A stretch of 64,000 bases of DNA, from positions 27,853 to 91,852 of the forward strand of contig CANQXJ010000002.1 in the NCBI GenBank assembly GCA_947627795.1, given 5' to 3'. Shown here one piece after another: positions 47,185 through 58,140 of the stretch. The notes beneath the pieces were generated by a model, which was given only the letters and a program-made list of their open reading frames with translations, was not told where the DNA came from and did no database searches. A program made the position numbers and the translations under genes. Within the stretch, counting starts at the first letter, position 1; every line of letters begins with the position of its first letter. This DNA is from an uncultured Clostridia bacterium (GTDB lineage Bacteria; Bacillota; Clostridia; UBA1381).

Positions 47185-49179
47185 ATGGCTAATGAAAACA
47201 ATTGGGCAAACATAAGCGACTTTCAGACATATTTGTTCAATAGCGGCGATAATTACAAGTCATATGAAATGCTCGGTTCGCATAAAGTAAACGTGGACGG
47301 CAAAAAAGGATGGCGTTTCGCCGTGTGGGCGCCAAACGCGAAAAGCGTGCGCGTTGTGGGTGATTTCAACGGCTGGAACGGATTTGACAAAATGCTCCAG
47401 CCCATAGGCATGACAGGTATATGGTATGGCTTTTTCACGGATATTAAAGAGGGAGAGCTGTATAAATACGCCATAGAGGCGAAGGATGGAAACACATATT
47501 ACCGTGCCGACCCGTACGCGTTCGAAGCTGAACTAAGACCGGGCACAGCGTCGAGAACGAAGGAGCTTACGCCGTATAAATGGGCGGATAAGCGCTGGAT
47601 GAACAAGCGTGCGAAAACGAATAATCTTACGAGCCCGATAAATATTTACGAGGTTCACGCCGGCTCATGGAAAATTCATCCGGACGGCAGCTTCTATAAC
47701 TATCAGGAGCTTGCGGACGCTCTTGTTCCGTACATGAAGGAGATGGGGTATAACTATGTTGAGCTTATGCCCGTTACGGAGTACCCGTTCGACGGCTCGT
47801 GGGGATATCAGGTAACGGGTTATTTCGCGGCGACCTCACGCTACGGAACGGCTGAGCAGCTTAAATATTTCGTTGAAAAATGCCACAAAGAGGGGATAGG
47901 CGTTATCATGGACTGGGTCCCCGCGCACTTCCCACGTGACGAGCAAGGGCTAAGAATGTTCGACGGAAGCCCGTGCTACGAGTATGCAGACCCGCGCCTG
48001 GGCGAGCATAAGGACTGGGGCACGATGGTGTTCGATTATTCGAGGCTGGAGGTAATTTCGTTTCTCACGTCGTCCGCGTATTTCTGGGCTTCGGAGTATC
48101 ATATCGACGGACTTCGCGTTGACGCCGTTTCGTCTATGCTCTACCGCGACTATTCCAGAAACGACGGCGAGTGGATCCCGAACGAGTACGGCGGCAACGG
48201 AAATCTTGAGGCTGTCGATTTGTTCAGACGAATAAACAGGATCATGGGCACGGAATATCCGAGTTTCATGATGATCGCCGAGGAATCGACGGCGTGGCCG
48301 CTTGTTACCGCTCCTCCGGAGAATGACGGACTGGGCTTCAATTTCAAGTGGAACATGGGCTGGATGAACGACACTCTCCGCTATATGAGCATGGATCCGT
48401 TCTTCAGAAAGGACAACCACGGCTTACTTACATTTATAATGATGTACGCTTATTCCGAAAACTTTATCCTGCCGCTCTCGCACGACGAGGTGGTTCACGG
48501 AAAGCGCTCGCTTATTGATAAGATGTACGGCACATACGAGGAAAAATTCGCGGCTTACAAGACACTTTTGGGCTATTATATGTCGATGGTCGGCAAAAAA
48601 CTCATATTTATGGGCGGCGATATAGGACAGTTCCTTGAATGGAGATACGACGACCAGCTCGAATGGCAGCTTCTTGAACAGGAGAACCACAAGAAGCTCC
48701 ACAGATACGTTAAGGATTTGAACCATTTCTATTTGGACAATCCGTCGTTTTGGGAGAACGACACAAGCTGGGACGGCTTCCGCTGGATAAATGAGAGCGA
48801 TAACGAAAACTCGGTCATCTCGTATATGCGCCGCGGTAATAACAAGGATGATTTCGTAATAGTAATAGGCAACTTTACGCCGGTGGAAAGACCGATTTAT
48901 AAAATCGGAGTGCCGTCGGCGGGGGATTACGAGGTGGTATTCCACTCAAACTCCATAAAATACGGGGGAACGCGCAGAAAGACCGGCAAAACCTATAAGG
49001 CGAAGCCGCAGCCGTTCTCCGATATGTCGCACACAATCGAGGTTGAAATAGATCCAAACTCGGTTATGTATATAAAAAAGAAGAAAAAGGAAAGAAAAAA
49101 AGCCGCTCCGGCGGCAAAGCCGGATAAACCGGCTAAGAAAGCAAAAGCGGAAGAAACGACAAAGCAATCAAAAAAATAA
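47185..49179 (+). CDS. glgB: 1,4-alpha-glucan branching enzyme with basic C-terminal tail
   Basis: GVIMDWVPAHFP, GLRVDAVSSMLYRDY, IAEESTAWP, LSHDEVVHGKRSL. Confidence 0.96.
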   Translation: MANENNWANISDFQTYLFNSGDNYKSYEMLGSHKVNVDGKKGWRFAVWAPNAKSVRVVGDFNGWNGFDKMLQPIGMTGIWYGFFTDIKEGELYKYAIEAKDGNTYYRADPYAFEAELRPGTASRTKELTPYKWADKRWMNKRAKTNNLTSPINIYEVHAGSWKIHPDGSFYNYQELADALVPYMKEMGYNYVELMPVTEYPFDGSWGYQVTGYFAATSRYGTAEQLKYFVEKCHKEGIGVIMDWVPAHFPRDEQGLRMFDGSPCYEYADPRLGEHKDWGTMVFDYSRLEVISFLTSSAYFWASEYHIDGLRVDAVSSMLYRDYSRNDGEWIPNEYGGNGNLEAVDLFRRINRIMGTEYPSFMMIAEESTAWPLVTAPPENDGLGFNFKWNMGWMNDTLRYMSMDPFFRKDNHGLLTFIMMYAYSENFILPLSHDEVVHGKRSLIDKMYGTYEEKFAAYKTLLGYYMSMVGKKLIFMGGDIGQFLEWRYDDQLEWQLLEQENHKKLHRYVKDLNHFYLDNPSFWENDTSWDGFRWINESDNENSVISYMRRGNNKDDFVIVIGNFTPVERPIYKIGVPSAGDYEVVFHSNSIKYGGTRRKTGKTYKAKPQPFSDMSHTIEVEIDPNSVMYIKKKKKERKKAAPAAKPDKPAKKAKAEETTKQSKK

Positions 49180-49199
49180 ATTAAACAGGAGATGATAAT

Positions 49200-50408
49200 A
49201 TGGTATCAAAAGACTGCGTAGCAATGATACTTGCAGGCGGACAAGGCTCAAGACTGGGAGCTTTGACGAAAAACGTTGCAAAGCCGGCTGTACCGTTCGG
49301 CGGAAAGTACAGAATTATCGACTTCCCCTTATCGAACTGCGTACATTCGGGAATTGACACTGTAGGCGTACTCACACAATATCAACCGTTGGAGCTGAAC
49401 ACCTACATAGGAAACGGTAATCCGTGGGATCTCGACAGAAGCCACGGCGGAGCTTACGTGCTTCCTCCGTATCAGAGCGCCAAGACGGGCGAGTGGTACA
49501 AGGGCACGGCGAACGCTATTTATCAGAACATCAGTTTCCTTGAGGGCTTCAATCCGAACCATGTTCTGATTTTGTCGGGCGACCATATCTATAAGATGCA
49601 TTACGGCGAAATGCTGAAGGCTCACAAGGAGACAGGCGCGGCGGCTACTATCGCCGTTATGCCCGTTCCGTGGGAAGAGGCGAGCCGTTTCGGTATCATG
49701 AACGTTGATGAAGACGGCACTATAGTTGAGTTTGAGGAAAAGCCGAAGGAGCCCAAGAGCAATCTTGCCTCGATGGGTATCTATATATTCAGCTATGACG
49801 CGTTAAAGAGATATTTGACGGACGACGAGCATGACCCGAATTCCGATAACGACTTCGGCAAGAACATCATTCCGAAGATGCTCAAGAACGGCGAAAAGAT
49901 GGTAAGCTACCGTTTCGAGGGCTACTGGAAGGACGTAGGAACGATCCAAAGCTTATGGGAAGCAAATATGGACTTGATCGCCGATCCTCCTCTGTTCGAT
50001 ATCAGCGACAGACGCTGGAGCATTTATTCGAGAAACATGGCGCTCGCTCCGCATTATGTGGGCAAGGGCGCGAAGATCATAAACTCGACGGTAACCGAGG
50101 GCTGCACGATATGCGGCGAGGTCAATCACTCCGTAATATTCGGCGGCGTTACGATAGGCGAGGGCAGCTCCGTAAAGGATTCTGTGATCATGCCGGGCGC
50201 GACTATAGGCAAGAACGTCAAAATCGAAAAGACCGTTATAGGCTCGAACGCGGTCGTTGAGGACGGCGCTCAGGTCGGCACGGTCGAGAAGGAAGACAAC
50301 AAGTACGCGTCGGCTATGTGTACGCACGGTATCGTTCTGCTCGAAGGCGGCTCCGTTGTTTCCGCGAATGCGGAAATTCCGAAGGGCAGCATGGTCACGG
50401 CTGAATAA
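49200..50408 (+). CDS. glgC: Glucose-1-phosphate adenylyltransferase
   Basis: [39 protein letters not shown]. Confidence 0.96.
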   Translation: MVSKDCVAMILAGGQGSRLGALTKNVAKPAVPFGGKYRIIDFPLSNCVHSGIDTVGVLTQYQPLELNTYIGNGNPWDLDRSHGGAYVLPPYQSAKTGEWYKGTANAIYQNISFLEGFNPNHVLILSGDHIYKMHYGEMLKAHKETGAAATIAVMPVPWEEASRFGIMNVDEDGTIVEFEEKPKEPKSNLASMGIYIFSYDALKRYLTDDEHDPNSDNDFGKNIIPKMLKNGEKMVSYRFEGYWKDVGTIQSLWEANMDLIADPPLFDISDRRWSIYSRNMALAPHYVGKGAKIINSTVTEGCTICGEVNHSVIFGGVTIGEGSSVKDSVIMPGATIGKNVKIEKTVIGSNAVVEDGAQVGTVEKEDNKYASAMCTHGIVLLEGGSVVSANAEIPKGSMVTAE

Positions 50409-50426
50409 GAAAGGGGGAAATGATTA

Positions 50427-51548
50427 ATGAGACGTAGAGATACAATGGGTATCATTCTGACAAGCGAGGACAGAATACCGCCCATCACCGATATAAGAGC
50501 AAACTCGGCTCTGCCTATCGCGGGCAGATACCGTATTATAGATTTCGTTCTGTCGAACATGGCAAACGCGGGCATAACGAATATAGGCGTTGCGACGGAA
50601 ACGAATTACTCATCGCTTATGGACCATATCAAGTCCGGTAAGCCGTGGGATCTTGACAGAAAGAACTGGGGACTTAACGTTCTCCCGCCGAACCTTGAAA
50701 AGATGACATACGGCACGATCAAGGGCAACATAGATATGCTCGCCGGCATTTCCGACTTCATCCACAGAAGCGGACAGACATACGTTATCCTGTCGCTCGG
50801 CAACAGCATTTATAACATAGATTTTGCTGAGGCTGTCGAGCATCACGTACAGAACCAGGCGGATATAACCGTGCTCTATCACGACATGAAGGGCGCGGAG
50901 GAAACCGAGCTTTCGCGCTTCACTCTGCTGGAGCTTGGCGAGGATAACAGAGTTTTGGACATGGAGGTTCAGCCGTATTATCCGAAGAGCACGGCTGCGA
51001 GCATGGACGTGTACATCCTTGAAAAAGCGCTTCTCGAAAGTATAGTTGACGAGTGCAGCGCGCGCGGCGACCGTGATTTCGTCAAGGACGCGCTCATAAA
51101 GAAGATGGGCGGCATGAGAATATTCGCTCTCGAGCACAAGGGCTATACGGACAAGATAGACAGCCTAAAGTCATACTACAAGAACAGCATGGGCTTCCTC
51201 GATGCGGATATGAGAAAAGACCTTTTCAACCCCGAAAGACCTATCTATACAAAGACAAAAGACCAGTCGCCGACAAAGTACGGCGCTGAGGCGGAGGTTG
51301 AAAACAGCTTTATCTCGGACGGCTGCACCATCGAGGGAACGGTTATAAACTGCATCCTCTCGCGCGGCGTTAAAATCGCGAAGGGCGCTGTTGTGAAGAA
51401 CTCGATAATCATGCAGGACTCCGTAATAGAGGAAGGCGTAGACCTCGACCACGTTGTATTCGATAAAGAGGTTTACATCACAAAGGGCAGAAAGCTTATC
51501 GGTCAGGACAGCTATCCGCTCGCGATTTCAAAAGGCACAAAAATCTGA
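50427..51548 (+). CDS. glgD: Glucose-1-phosphate adenylyltransferase regulatory subunit
   Basis: GlgC-like fold without the GGQGSRLG loop; position after glgC. Confidence 0.93.
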   Translation: MRRRDTMGIILTSEDRIPPITDIRANSALPIAGRYRIIDFVLSNMANAGITNIGVATETNYSSLMDHIKSGKPWDLDRKNWGLNVLPPNLEKMTYGTIKGNIDMLAGISDFIHRSGQTYVILSLGNSIYNIDFAEAVEHHVQNQADITVLYHDMKGAEETELSRFTLLELGEDNRVLDMEVQPYYPKSTAASMDVYILEKALLESIVDECSARGDRDFVKDALIKKMGGMRIFALEHKGYTDKIDSLKSYYKNSMGFLDADMRKDLFNPERPIYTKTKDQSPTKYGAEAEVENSFISDGCTIEGTVINCILSRGVKIAKGAVVKNSIIMQDSVIEEGVDLDHVVFDKEVYITKGRKLIGQDSYPLAISKGTKI

Positions 51549-51793
51549 TTCAAAGCGTATAAAACGGCAGGACTGCTCATACGGGCAGCCCTGTCCGTGC
51601 TTATAGAAAAGTAAAAAACGGGAAAACATATAATCAAAATATATAACCGGACATGGAATTTTGAGGGGTATTATAGGTAAAAACTACTTTTTTTCGGCAT
51701 ATATATTGACAAATTAAACGTTTTAAGGTAATATATGTTAGTTGGAAATTCTATGTTCAAGGAATTAGCGCGATGCGCGGAAAGGACATAACC

Positions 51794-53566
51794 ATGAAAG
51801 TATTGTTTGCAAGCTCAGAGGCGGCTCCGTTTGTAAAAACGGGAGGATTGGGCGACGTTGCGGGTTCGCTTCCCGCGGTTTTAAGAGAAAAAGGCGTTGA
51901 CGCGAGAGTTATTCTCCCGCTCTATAAATGCATACCGGAAAGCTTTAAGGAGCAGATGAAATATATCGACCATATCTACATCGACATGGCGTGGAGAAAG
52001 CAGTATGTGGGCGTGTTCGAGCTTGAATACAACGGCTGCATTTACTACTTCATTGACAACAAGTTCTATTTCAACGGCGATAAGCCCTACGACTACATCC
52101 ACCTCGACTGCGAGAAGTTCATATTCTTCTCAAAGGCGGTGCTGTCGATTTTGCCGACGCTCGATTTCAGACCCGACGTTATAAACTGCAACGACTGGCA
52201 GACAGGACCTATCCCCGTGTTCCTCGATACGTTCCTTGACAACCCGTTCTATCAGGGTATCAAGACGGTTATGACGATCCATAACCTCAAGTTCCAGGGA
52301 CGCTGGGATTTAAGAGCGATCAAGGACGCTATGGGTATAAGCGACTATTATTTCACGCCCGACAAGCTTGAGTTTTACAAGGACGCGAACCTCTTAAAGG
52401 GCGGTATGGTTTACGCGAATAAGATAACGACCGTCAGTGAAACGTACGCGGGCGAAATTCAGTCCGAGGAATACGGCGAGGGCTTAAACAGTCTGCTCTC
52501 CGCTCGAAGCGGCGATTTGTGCGGTATCGTAAACGGCATATCGTACACCGACTGGAACCCGGCTACGGATCCGATGATTTATGTAAACTACTCGGCCAAG
52601 GACGTATATAAGAAAAAGGTTGAAAATAAATTAAGACTTCAGGCGGAGCTGGGACTTCCGCAGGATCCCGACAAGATGATGATAGGCGTTGTTTCGCGTC
52701 TTACCGACCAAAAGGGCTTCGACCTCGTGGCGTACAAGATCGAGGAGCTTTGCAACGGCGGCGCGCAGGTTGTCGTACTCGGCACGGGCGACGAGAGATA
52801 TGAAAATCTTTTCCGCCACTACGCGTGGAAGTATCCCGACAGATTATCGGCTCAGATTTATTTCTCGAACGAGCTGTCGCATAAGATTTACGCGGCTGCG
52901 GACGCGTTCCTCATGCCGTCGAGATTTGAACCGTGCGGACTTTCGCAGCTTATCAGCCTGCGTTACGGAACAGTCCCGATCGTCCGCGAAACGGGCGGCT
53001 TGAAGGACACCGTTCAGCCGTATAACGAATATACCGGCGAGGGCACGGGCTTCTCGTTCGCAAATTATAACGCGGATGAAATGCTCGGAATAATTTGGTA
53101 CGCAATGGATATCTACTACAACCGCAAGGACGAGTGGAAGAACATCATCTCCAACGGCATGAACACCGATTATTCATGGAATGTTTCAGCCGATAAGTAT
53201 ATAAAAATGTATCAGGAGCTCACGGGCATTTACGACCTTCCCGAAAAGAAAGAAGAGCCTAAGAAAAAGCCCGCGAAAAAAGCCGCTAAAAAACCCGCCG
53301 CGAAGAAAAGTCATTTCGAGGAGGACTTAAAAGCCGCGTCCGAGAAATCGCAGGCGGAGGTTGCCGAAAAGTCGGTGCCGCATATAGTCGAGGTTGAAAA
53401 TCCTTTCAAGGAAGAGGAAAAAGAGCCCGAGACTAAAAAGACAACGGCAAAAAAGGCAGCGGCAAAGAAAACAACGGCAAAAACAGCCGCAAAAACAACA
53501 AAAACTACAGCTAAAACAGCAACTAAAAAAACAACCACGGCAAAAAAACCAAAAAAAGGGGAGTAA
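51794..53566 (+). CDS. glgA: Glycogen synthase with long Lys/Ala/Thr-rich C-terminal tail
   Basis: MKVLFASSEAAPFVKTGGLGDVAGSLP; PSRFEPCGLSQLISLRYGTVPIVRETGGLKDTV; promoter TTGACA-17-TAATAT upstream. Confidence 0.96.
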   Translation: MKVLFASSEAAPFVKTGGLGDVAGSLPAVLREKGVDARVILPLYKCIPESFKEQMKYIDHIYIDMAWRKQYVGVFELEYNGCIYYFIDNKFYFNGDKPYDYIHLDCEKFIFFSKAVLSILPTLDFRPDVINCNDWQTGPIPVFLDTFLDNPFYQGIKTVMTIHNLKFQGRWDLRAIKDAMGISDYYFTPDKLEFYKDANLLKGGMVYANKITTVSETYAGEIQSEEYGEGLNSLLSARSGDLCGIVNGISYTDWNPATDPMIYVNYSAKDVYKKKVENKLRLQAELGLPQDPDKMMIGVVSRLTDQKGFDLVAYKIEELCNGGAQVVVLGTGDERYENLFRHYAWKYPDRLSAQIYFSNELSHKIYAAADAFLMPSRFEPCGLSQLISLRYGTVPIVRETGGLKDTVQPYNEYTGEGTGFSFANYNADEMLGIIWYAMDIYYNRKDEWKNIISNGMNTDYSWNVSADKYIKMYQELTGIYDLPEKKEEPKKKPAKKAAKKPAAKKSHFEEDLKAASEKSQAEVAEKSVPHIVEVENPFKEEEKEPETKKTTAKKAAAKKTTAKTAAKTTKTTAKTATKKTTTAKKPKKGE

Positions 53567-53572
53567 TTCAAA

Positions 53573-56065
53573 ATGGCAGAAACAAAAACAACAAAAGCGA
53601 CCGAAAAGCCGATAAAGCTTAACGCTATGGAAAAACGGCTGAAGGACGAAATCATAGGCAAGGTAGCGCGTTACTATGGTAAAACGATACAGGACGCGTC
53701 CCCGCACATGATTTACAACGCGTGCGCTTTCACCGTAAGAGACCAAATCATGGAGAAGTGGACCAAGTCACATGCGCAGGTCAAGAAGCAGGGTTCAAAG
53801 AAGCTCTATTATTTATCGTTTGAGTTCCTTATGGGCAGACTTTTAAAGACCAATATACTGAACCTTATGGAAACAAACAGCTATAAGAAGGTTCTTGCTG
53901 ATTTAGGCTACACTTTGGATGAGATCGCGGAAAACGAAAACGACGCCGGCCTCGGTAACGGCGGTCTCGGTCGTCTTGCTGCTTGTTTTATAGACTCGCT
54001 CACGACGATGGATCTACCGGCGTACGGCTGCACGATCCGTTACGAATACGGCTTGTTCAGACAGAAGATAGTGGACGGCTATCAGACGGAAATTCCCGAT
54101 TCGTGGCTCGAGCACGGCAACGCGTGGGAGGTTGAAAGACGCGAGGAAACAGTCGAGGTTAAATTCGGCGGTCATATCCGCGAGGAGTGGCAGGACGGCA
54201 GAATGGTCTGCATCCACGAAAACGCGCAGACGATTCTCGCAAGACCGTACGATATGCCAATCTGCGGCTACAACTCGAAGATCATAAACAAGCTCCGTAT
54301 GTGGAGCGCGAAAGCGCCGGAGTACATGGATATGTCGTCGTTCAACCAGGGCGACTATCTGCGCGCGATCGAGCAGCGCCAAACGGCGGAGGTAATCTCG
54401 CACGTTCTCTACCCTGAGGATAACCACACAGAGGGTAAGGAGCTCAGATTAAAGCAGCAGTATTTCCTTGTTTCTGCTACGTTACAGTGGATATTAAAAG
54501 AATTTGAAGAAAGAAACGGCGATGACTGGACTAAGCTGCCGGATAAGGTAGTGATCCACATCAACGACACGCACCCGACAATGGCTATTCCCGAGCTTAT
54601 GAGAATACTCATGGACGAGAAGGGTCTCGGCTGGGACGAAGCGTGGGATATAGTAACAAAAACATTCGCTTACACGAATCACACGGTCATGAGCGAAGCA
54701 CTCGAGAAGTGGCCGCTTGACCTGTTCAGACGCGTACTTCCGAGAATCTGCATGATAGCCGAGGAAATGAACAGACGTCTTATGATAAGACTCGAGGAAT
54801 TTTATCCCGGTGACCACGCGAAGCATAAGTATATGGCTATTATCTCGGATAATCAGATATTCATGGCGAATATGTGTCTCGCGAGCTGCTACGCGGTAAA
54901 CGGCGTTTCGAAGCTCCACACGGAGATCCTCAAAAAGGATATATTCAGAGATTATTATGTAATGGATAAGAGCCGCTTCTTCGCTATCACGAACGGTATC
55001 ACGTTCAGAAGATGGATCTGCAACTGCAACCGCGACCTCGCCGACCTTATCATCTCAAAGATCGGTATGGACTGGATCAAGGACACCGAGCAGCTTGCGA
55101 AGATCGAGGAATACGCGAATGATAAGGACTTCATGACGAAGTTCGCGGCTATAAAGCGCGATAACAAGGTGAAGCTTGCCGAGTACGTCAAGGAGCATAA
55201 CGGCATAGACATCAGCCCCGACTCTATCTACGACGTACAGTGCAAGCGTATGCACGAGTATAAGCGTCAGCTGATGAACGTGCTCCATATTTTAGCGGAG
55301 TACAACAGGATACTCGAGGATCCGGCTTACGCGGAGAGCTATTATCCCAAGACATATCTTTTCGGCGCGAAGGCTGCTCCCGGCTACAAGAGAGCTAAGC
55401 TTATCATCAAGCTTGTAAACTCCGTCGCTGATTTGATAAACAACGACCAGAGAATAAACAACAAGATAAAGGTCGTATTTATAGAAAACTACGGCGTATC
55501 TATCGCGGAGAAGCTTATCGTCGCGGCTGATATTTCCGAGCAGATCTCGACGGCGGGTAAGGAAGCGTCGGGTACGGGCAATATGAAGTTCATGCTCAAC
55601 GGCGCCGTAACCTGCGGTACGCTCGACGGAGCTAACGTTGAGATGCTCGAACAGGTAGGCGAGGATAACATCTACATCTTCGGCTTGAAGGCTGAGGAGG
55701 TCGAAGGCAGAGTCCGCTACGCGGGAACGGAGGAAGTAAAGACTATCTACTCCACCAACAAGAGCCTGCGCCGCGCGCTGGAGCAGCTTATAGACGGCAC
55801 GCTCGCGCCGGGACACAACCAGCTTTTCAAGGATCTCTACAACACGCTTCTGTTCGGCGACTACGGTTATCCCGACACCTACATGGTGATAAGAGATTTC
55901 GAGGAATATATGAAAACTCAGGAGCAGATGTCCAGAGACTATCAGGACAGAGATAAGTGGCTTAAGATGTCTATCATGAACACGGCGCGCGCGGGATTCT
56001 TCTCAAGCGACAGAACGATCGCCGACTACAACAAGAACATTTGGCATTTAACGCCGATAAAATAA
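53573..56065 (+). CDS. glgP: Glycogen/starch phosphorylase
   Basis: YYLSFEFLMGR, GLGNGGLGRLAACFIDS, HINDTHPTMAIPELMRILMDE, EASGTGNMKFMLNGA. Confidence 0.97.
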   Translation: MAETKTTKATEKPIKLNAMEKRLKDEIIGKVARYYGKTIQDASPHMIYNACAFTVRDQIMEKWTKSHAQVKKQGSKKLYYLSFEFLMGRLLKTNILNLMETNSYKKVLADLGYTLDEIAENENDAGLGNGGLGRLAACFIDSLTTMDLPAYGCTIRYEYGLFRQKIVDGYQTEIPDSWLEHGNAWEVERREETVEVKFGGHIREEWQDGRMVCIHENAQTILARPYDMPICGYNSKIINKLRMWSAKAPEYMDMSSFNQGDYLRAIEQRQTAEVISHVLYPEDNHTEGKELRLKQQYFLVSATLQWILKEFEERNGDDWTKLPDKVVIHINDTHPTMAIPELMRILMDEKGLGWDEAWDIVTKTFAYTNHTVMSEALEKWPLDLFRRVLPRICMIAEEMNRRLMIRLEEFYPGDHAKHKYMAIISDNQIFMANMCLASCYAVNGVSKLHTEILKKDIFRDYYVMDKSRFFAITNGITFRRWICNCNRDLADLIISKIGMDWIKDTEQLAKIEEYANDKDFMTKFAAIKRDNKVKLAEYVKEHNGIDISPDSIYDVQCKRMHEYKRQLMNVLHILAEYNRILEDPAYAESYYPKTYLFGAKAAPGYKRAKLIIKLVNSVADLINNDQRINNKIKVVFIENYGVSIAEKLIVAADISEQISTAGKEASGTGNMKFMLNGAVTCGTLDGANVEMLEQVGEDNIYIFGLKAEEVEGRVRYAGTEEVKTIYSTNKSLRRALEQLIDGTLAPGHNQLFKDLYNTLLFGDYGYPDTYMVIRDFEEYMKTQEQMSRDYQDRDKWLKMSIMNTARAGFFSSDRTIADYNKNIWHLTPIK

Positions 56066-56078
56066 TTTGAAACTGTTC

Positions 56079-56113
56079 GGGGCGGGTTGCCCACAACCCG
56101 CCCGATATTTTTC
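56079..56113 (+). terminator. Hairpin between glgP and the GH13 gene
   Basis: GGGCGGGTTG ccca CAACCCGCCC gatattttt. Confidence 0.75.
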
Positions 56114-56132
56114 TATGGGAGAGATTTGATTT

Positions 56133-58061
56133 ATGGATATAGAACATAATTCCAGGGAAAAATTTTACCGCCGCCCGTTCGGCGCTGTCACGTGCGGGAC
56201 CGAGGTGCGGCTCCGTATCTCCGTTTCGGGGCTGGGCATACCGTCGGCGGTGCATCTCGTTTACAAAACCGACGGCGGCGAGCCGATTTACAAGGATATG
56301 TCGTATATCTTTTCATTGGGCGACCGCTCGATCTATTCGGCAAGGATAAACATGCCCGAAGAACCGGGGCTTATTTGGTACTATTTCGAGCTTGAAACAA
56401 ATCAGGGTAAAATTTATTACGGCAACAATCAGATGAATTTGGGCGGCATCGGCTCGATAAGCTTCGGCCAGCCCGGAAATTCGTTTCAGATCACCGTATA
56501 CGACGAGAAATACAAAACGCCCGACTGGTTCAAGGAGAGCATCGCGTATCAGATCTTCGTCGACCGCTTTTGCAACGGTAACGAGGACGGCGGCTTTTTA
56601 GGGGACAGAACAGACATAATCAAGCGCGACTGGAACGACACGCCGTTTTACAAAGCCGAGCAGTTCGGCGGCGAGTATAAAGCCAACGACTTTTTCGGCG
56701 GCAATTTAAAGGGCGTTATAAAAAAGCTCCCGTATTTGGAGGAGCTCGGCGTTACCGTTCTGTACTTAAACCCGATTTTCCGCGCGTATTCGAACCACAA
56801 ATACGACACGGGCAGCTATGAGGAGATCGACCCGATGTTCGGCGACGAGGAAACCTTCAAGGAGCTGTGCGCCGAGGCGAAAAAGCGCGGCATACGCATA
56901 ATCCTCGACGGAGTGTTCAACCACACCGGCAGCAACAGCCAATACTTCAACAAAAACGGCGAATACGACAGCGTCGGCGCGTACCAGTCGCAGGATTCGC
57001 CGTACTATAAATGGTACCGTTTCTCGGATTGGCCCGACACGTACGAGTCGTGGTGGGGCATGACGACGCTCCCGCAGGTGGAGGAGCACAGCGAGGAATA
57101 CAGGAAATATATTTTGTCGGGCGATAACGCGATAGTCAAAAAATGGCTCAGGCTCGGCGCTTCGGGCTGGCGTCTTGATGTTGTCGACGAGCTCCCCGAT
57201 TTCTTCGTAAAGGAGCTTCACGAGAATGTAAAAAGCGTAGACGAGGACGCGGTCGTGATAGGCGAGGTATGGGAGGACGCGTCGCATAAGATCGCGTACG
57301 GCGAGCGGCGCAAGTATTTCATGGGCGACGAGCTTGACTCCGTAATGAATTACCCCATGCGAAACGCCCTTATAGACGCGGCTCTGGGCAGGATCGACGC
57401 GGAAGGGCTCGATCAGCGTCTCATGAGCCTGAAGGAAAACTACCCGATGCCCGCGTATTACTCGCTTTTCAATATGGTTTCGAGCCACGACGTTGAGCGA
57501 GTGCTCACGCTCATGGGCAACGTCCCGTCGCGCCACGAGGTCGACCGCGACTATCAGGCTAATTTCCGCCTTGACGGCTACGGACTGGAGCTTGCGACGG
57601 CGAGAGCGACGCTGATTTTAGGCTTGCAAATGACGCTCCCCGGCGTTCCGTGCATATATTACGGCGACGAAATAGGTATGCAGGGCTACGGCGATCCGTT
57701 CTGCCGCGGCGCGTTCCCGTGGGACAGAATAGACAAGGTCGATTCGACCGGCGTGTTCAGAACGCGGTACAAGAATATGATAGCGCTCAGAAAAATGTCG
57801 AAGGCGTTCTCGATAGGCGACTTTGAAAGCGTGTACAAAATAGGTCATGTATACGCGTTTATCCGCACATACGAGGACGAAAAATACGTAATTATCGCGA
57901 ACATGGGCGTAACGAATGAAAAGATCCGCCTTGACGTGGCGCGCTTCGGCGTGACGCATTTGCGCTGCGTAACCGAGGAACGCGACGAATTTGACTCCCA
58001 CGACGGCATTTTCTTCATTGAAATGCCGCAGATGTGGATAAAGGGATTTAAAGCTGAATAA
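56133..58061 (+). CDS. Glycoside hydrolase family 13 (neopullulanase/alpha-amylase type)
   Basis: DWFKESIAYQIFVDRFCNG, ILDGVFNHTG, GWRLDVVDELP, VIGEVWED, VSSHDVERVLT. Confidence 0.93.
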   Translation: MDIEHNSREKFYRRPFGAVTCGTEVRLRISVSGLGIPSAVHLVYKTDGGEPIYKDMSYIFSLGDRSIYSARINMPEEPGLIWYYFELETNQGKIYYGNNQMNLGGIGSISFGQPGNSFQITVYDEKYKTPDWFKESIAYQIFVDRFCNGNEDGGFLGDRTDIIKRDWNDTPFYKAEQFGGEYKANDFFGGNLKGVIKKLPYLEELGVTVLYLNPIFRAYSNHKYDTGSYEEIDPMFGDEETFKELCAEAKKRGIRIILDGVFNHTGSNSQYFNKNGEYDSVGAYQSQDSPYYKWYRFSDWPDTYESWWGMTTLPQVEEHSEEYRKYILSGDNAIVKKWLRLGASGWRLDVVDELPDFFVKELHENVKSVDEDAVVIGEVWEDASHKIAYGERRKYFMGDELDSVMNYPMRNALIDAALGRIDAEGLDQRLMSLKENYPMPAYYSLFNMVSSHDVERVLTLMGNVPSRHEVDRDYQANFRLDGYGLELATARATLILGLQMTLPGVPCIYYGDEIGMQGYGDPFCRGAFPWDRIDKVDSTGVFRTRYKNMIALRKMSKAFSIGDFESVYKIGHVYAFIRTYEDEKYVIIANMGVTNEKIRLDVARFGVTHLRCVTEERDEFDSHDGIFFIEMPQMWIKGFKAE

Positions 58062-58071
58062 TAAATTAAAA

Positions 58072-58100
58072 CCGGCGCAAATATACGCGCCGGTTTTTTC
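58072..58100. terminator. Bidirectional terminator
   Basis: AACCGGCGC aaatata(c) GCGCCGGTT TTTTC. Confidence 0.8.
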
Positions 58101-58102
58101 TG

Positions 58103-58140
58103 AAAAGAGAAATAATTATTAAAAAGAGAAATAATTATTA
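58103..58140. repeat. Perfect 19-bp tandem duplication
   Basis: AAAAGAGAAATAATTATTA x2 (58103-58121, 58122-58140). Confidence 0.9.
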
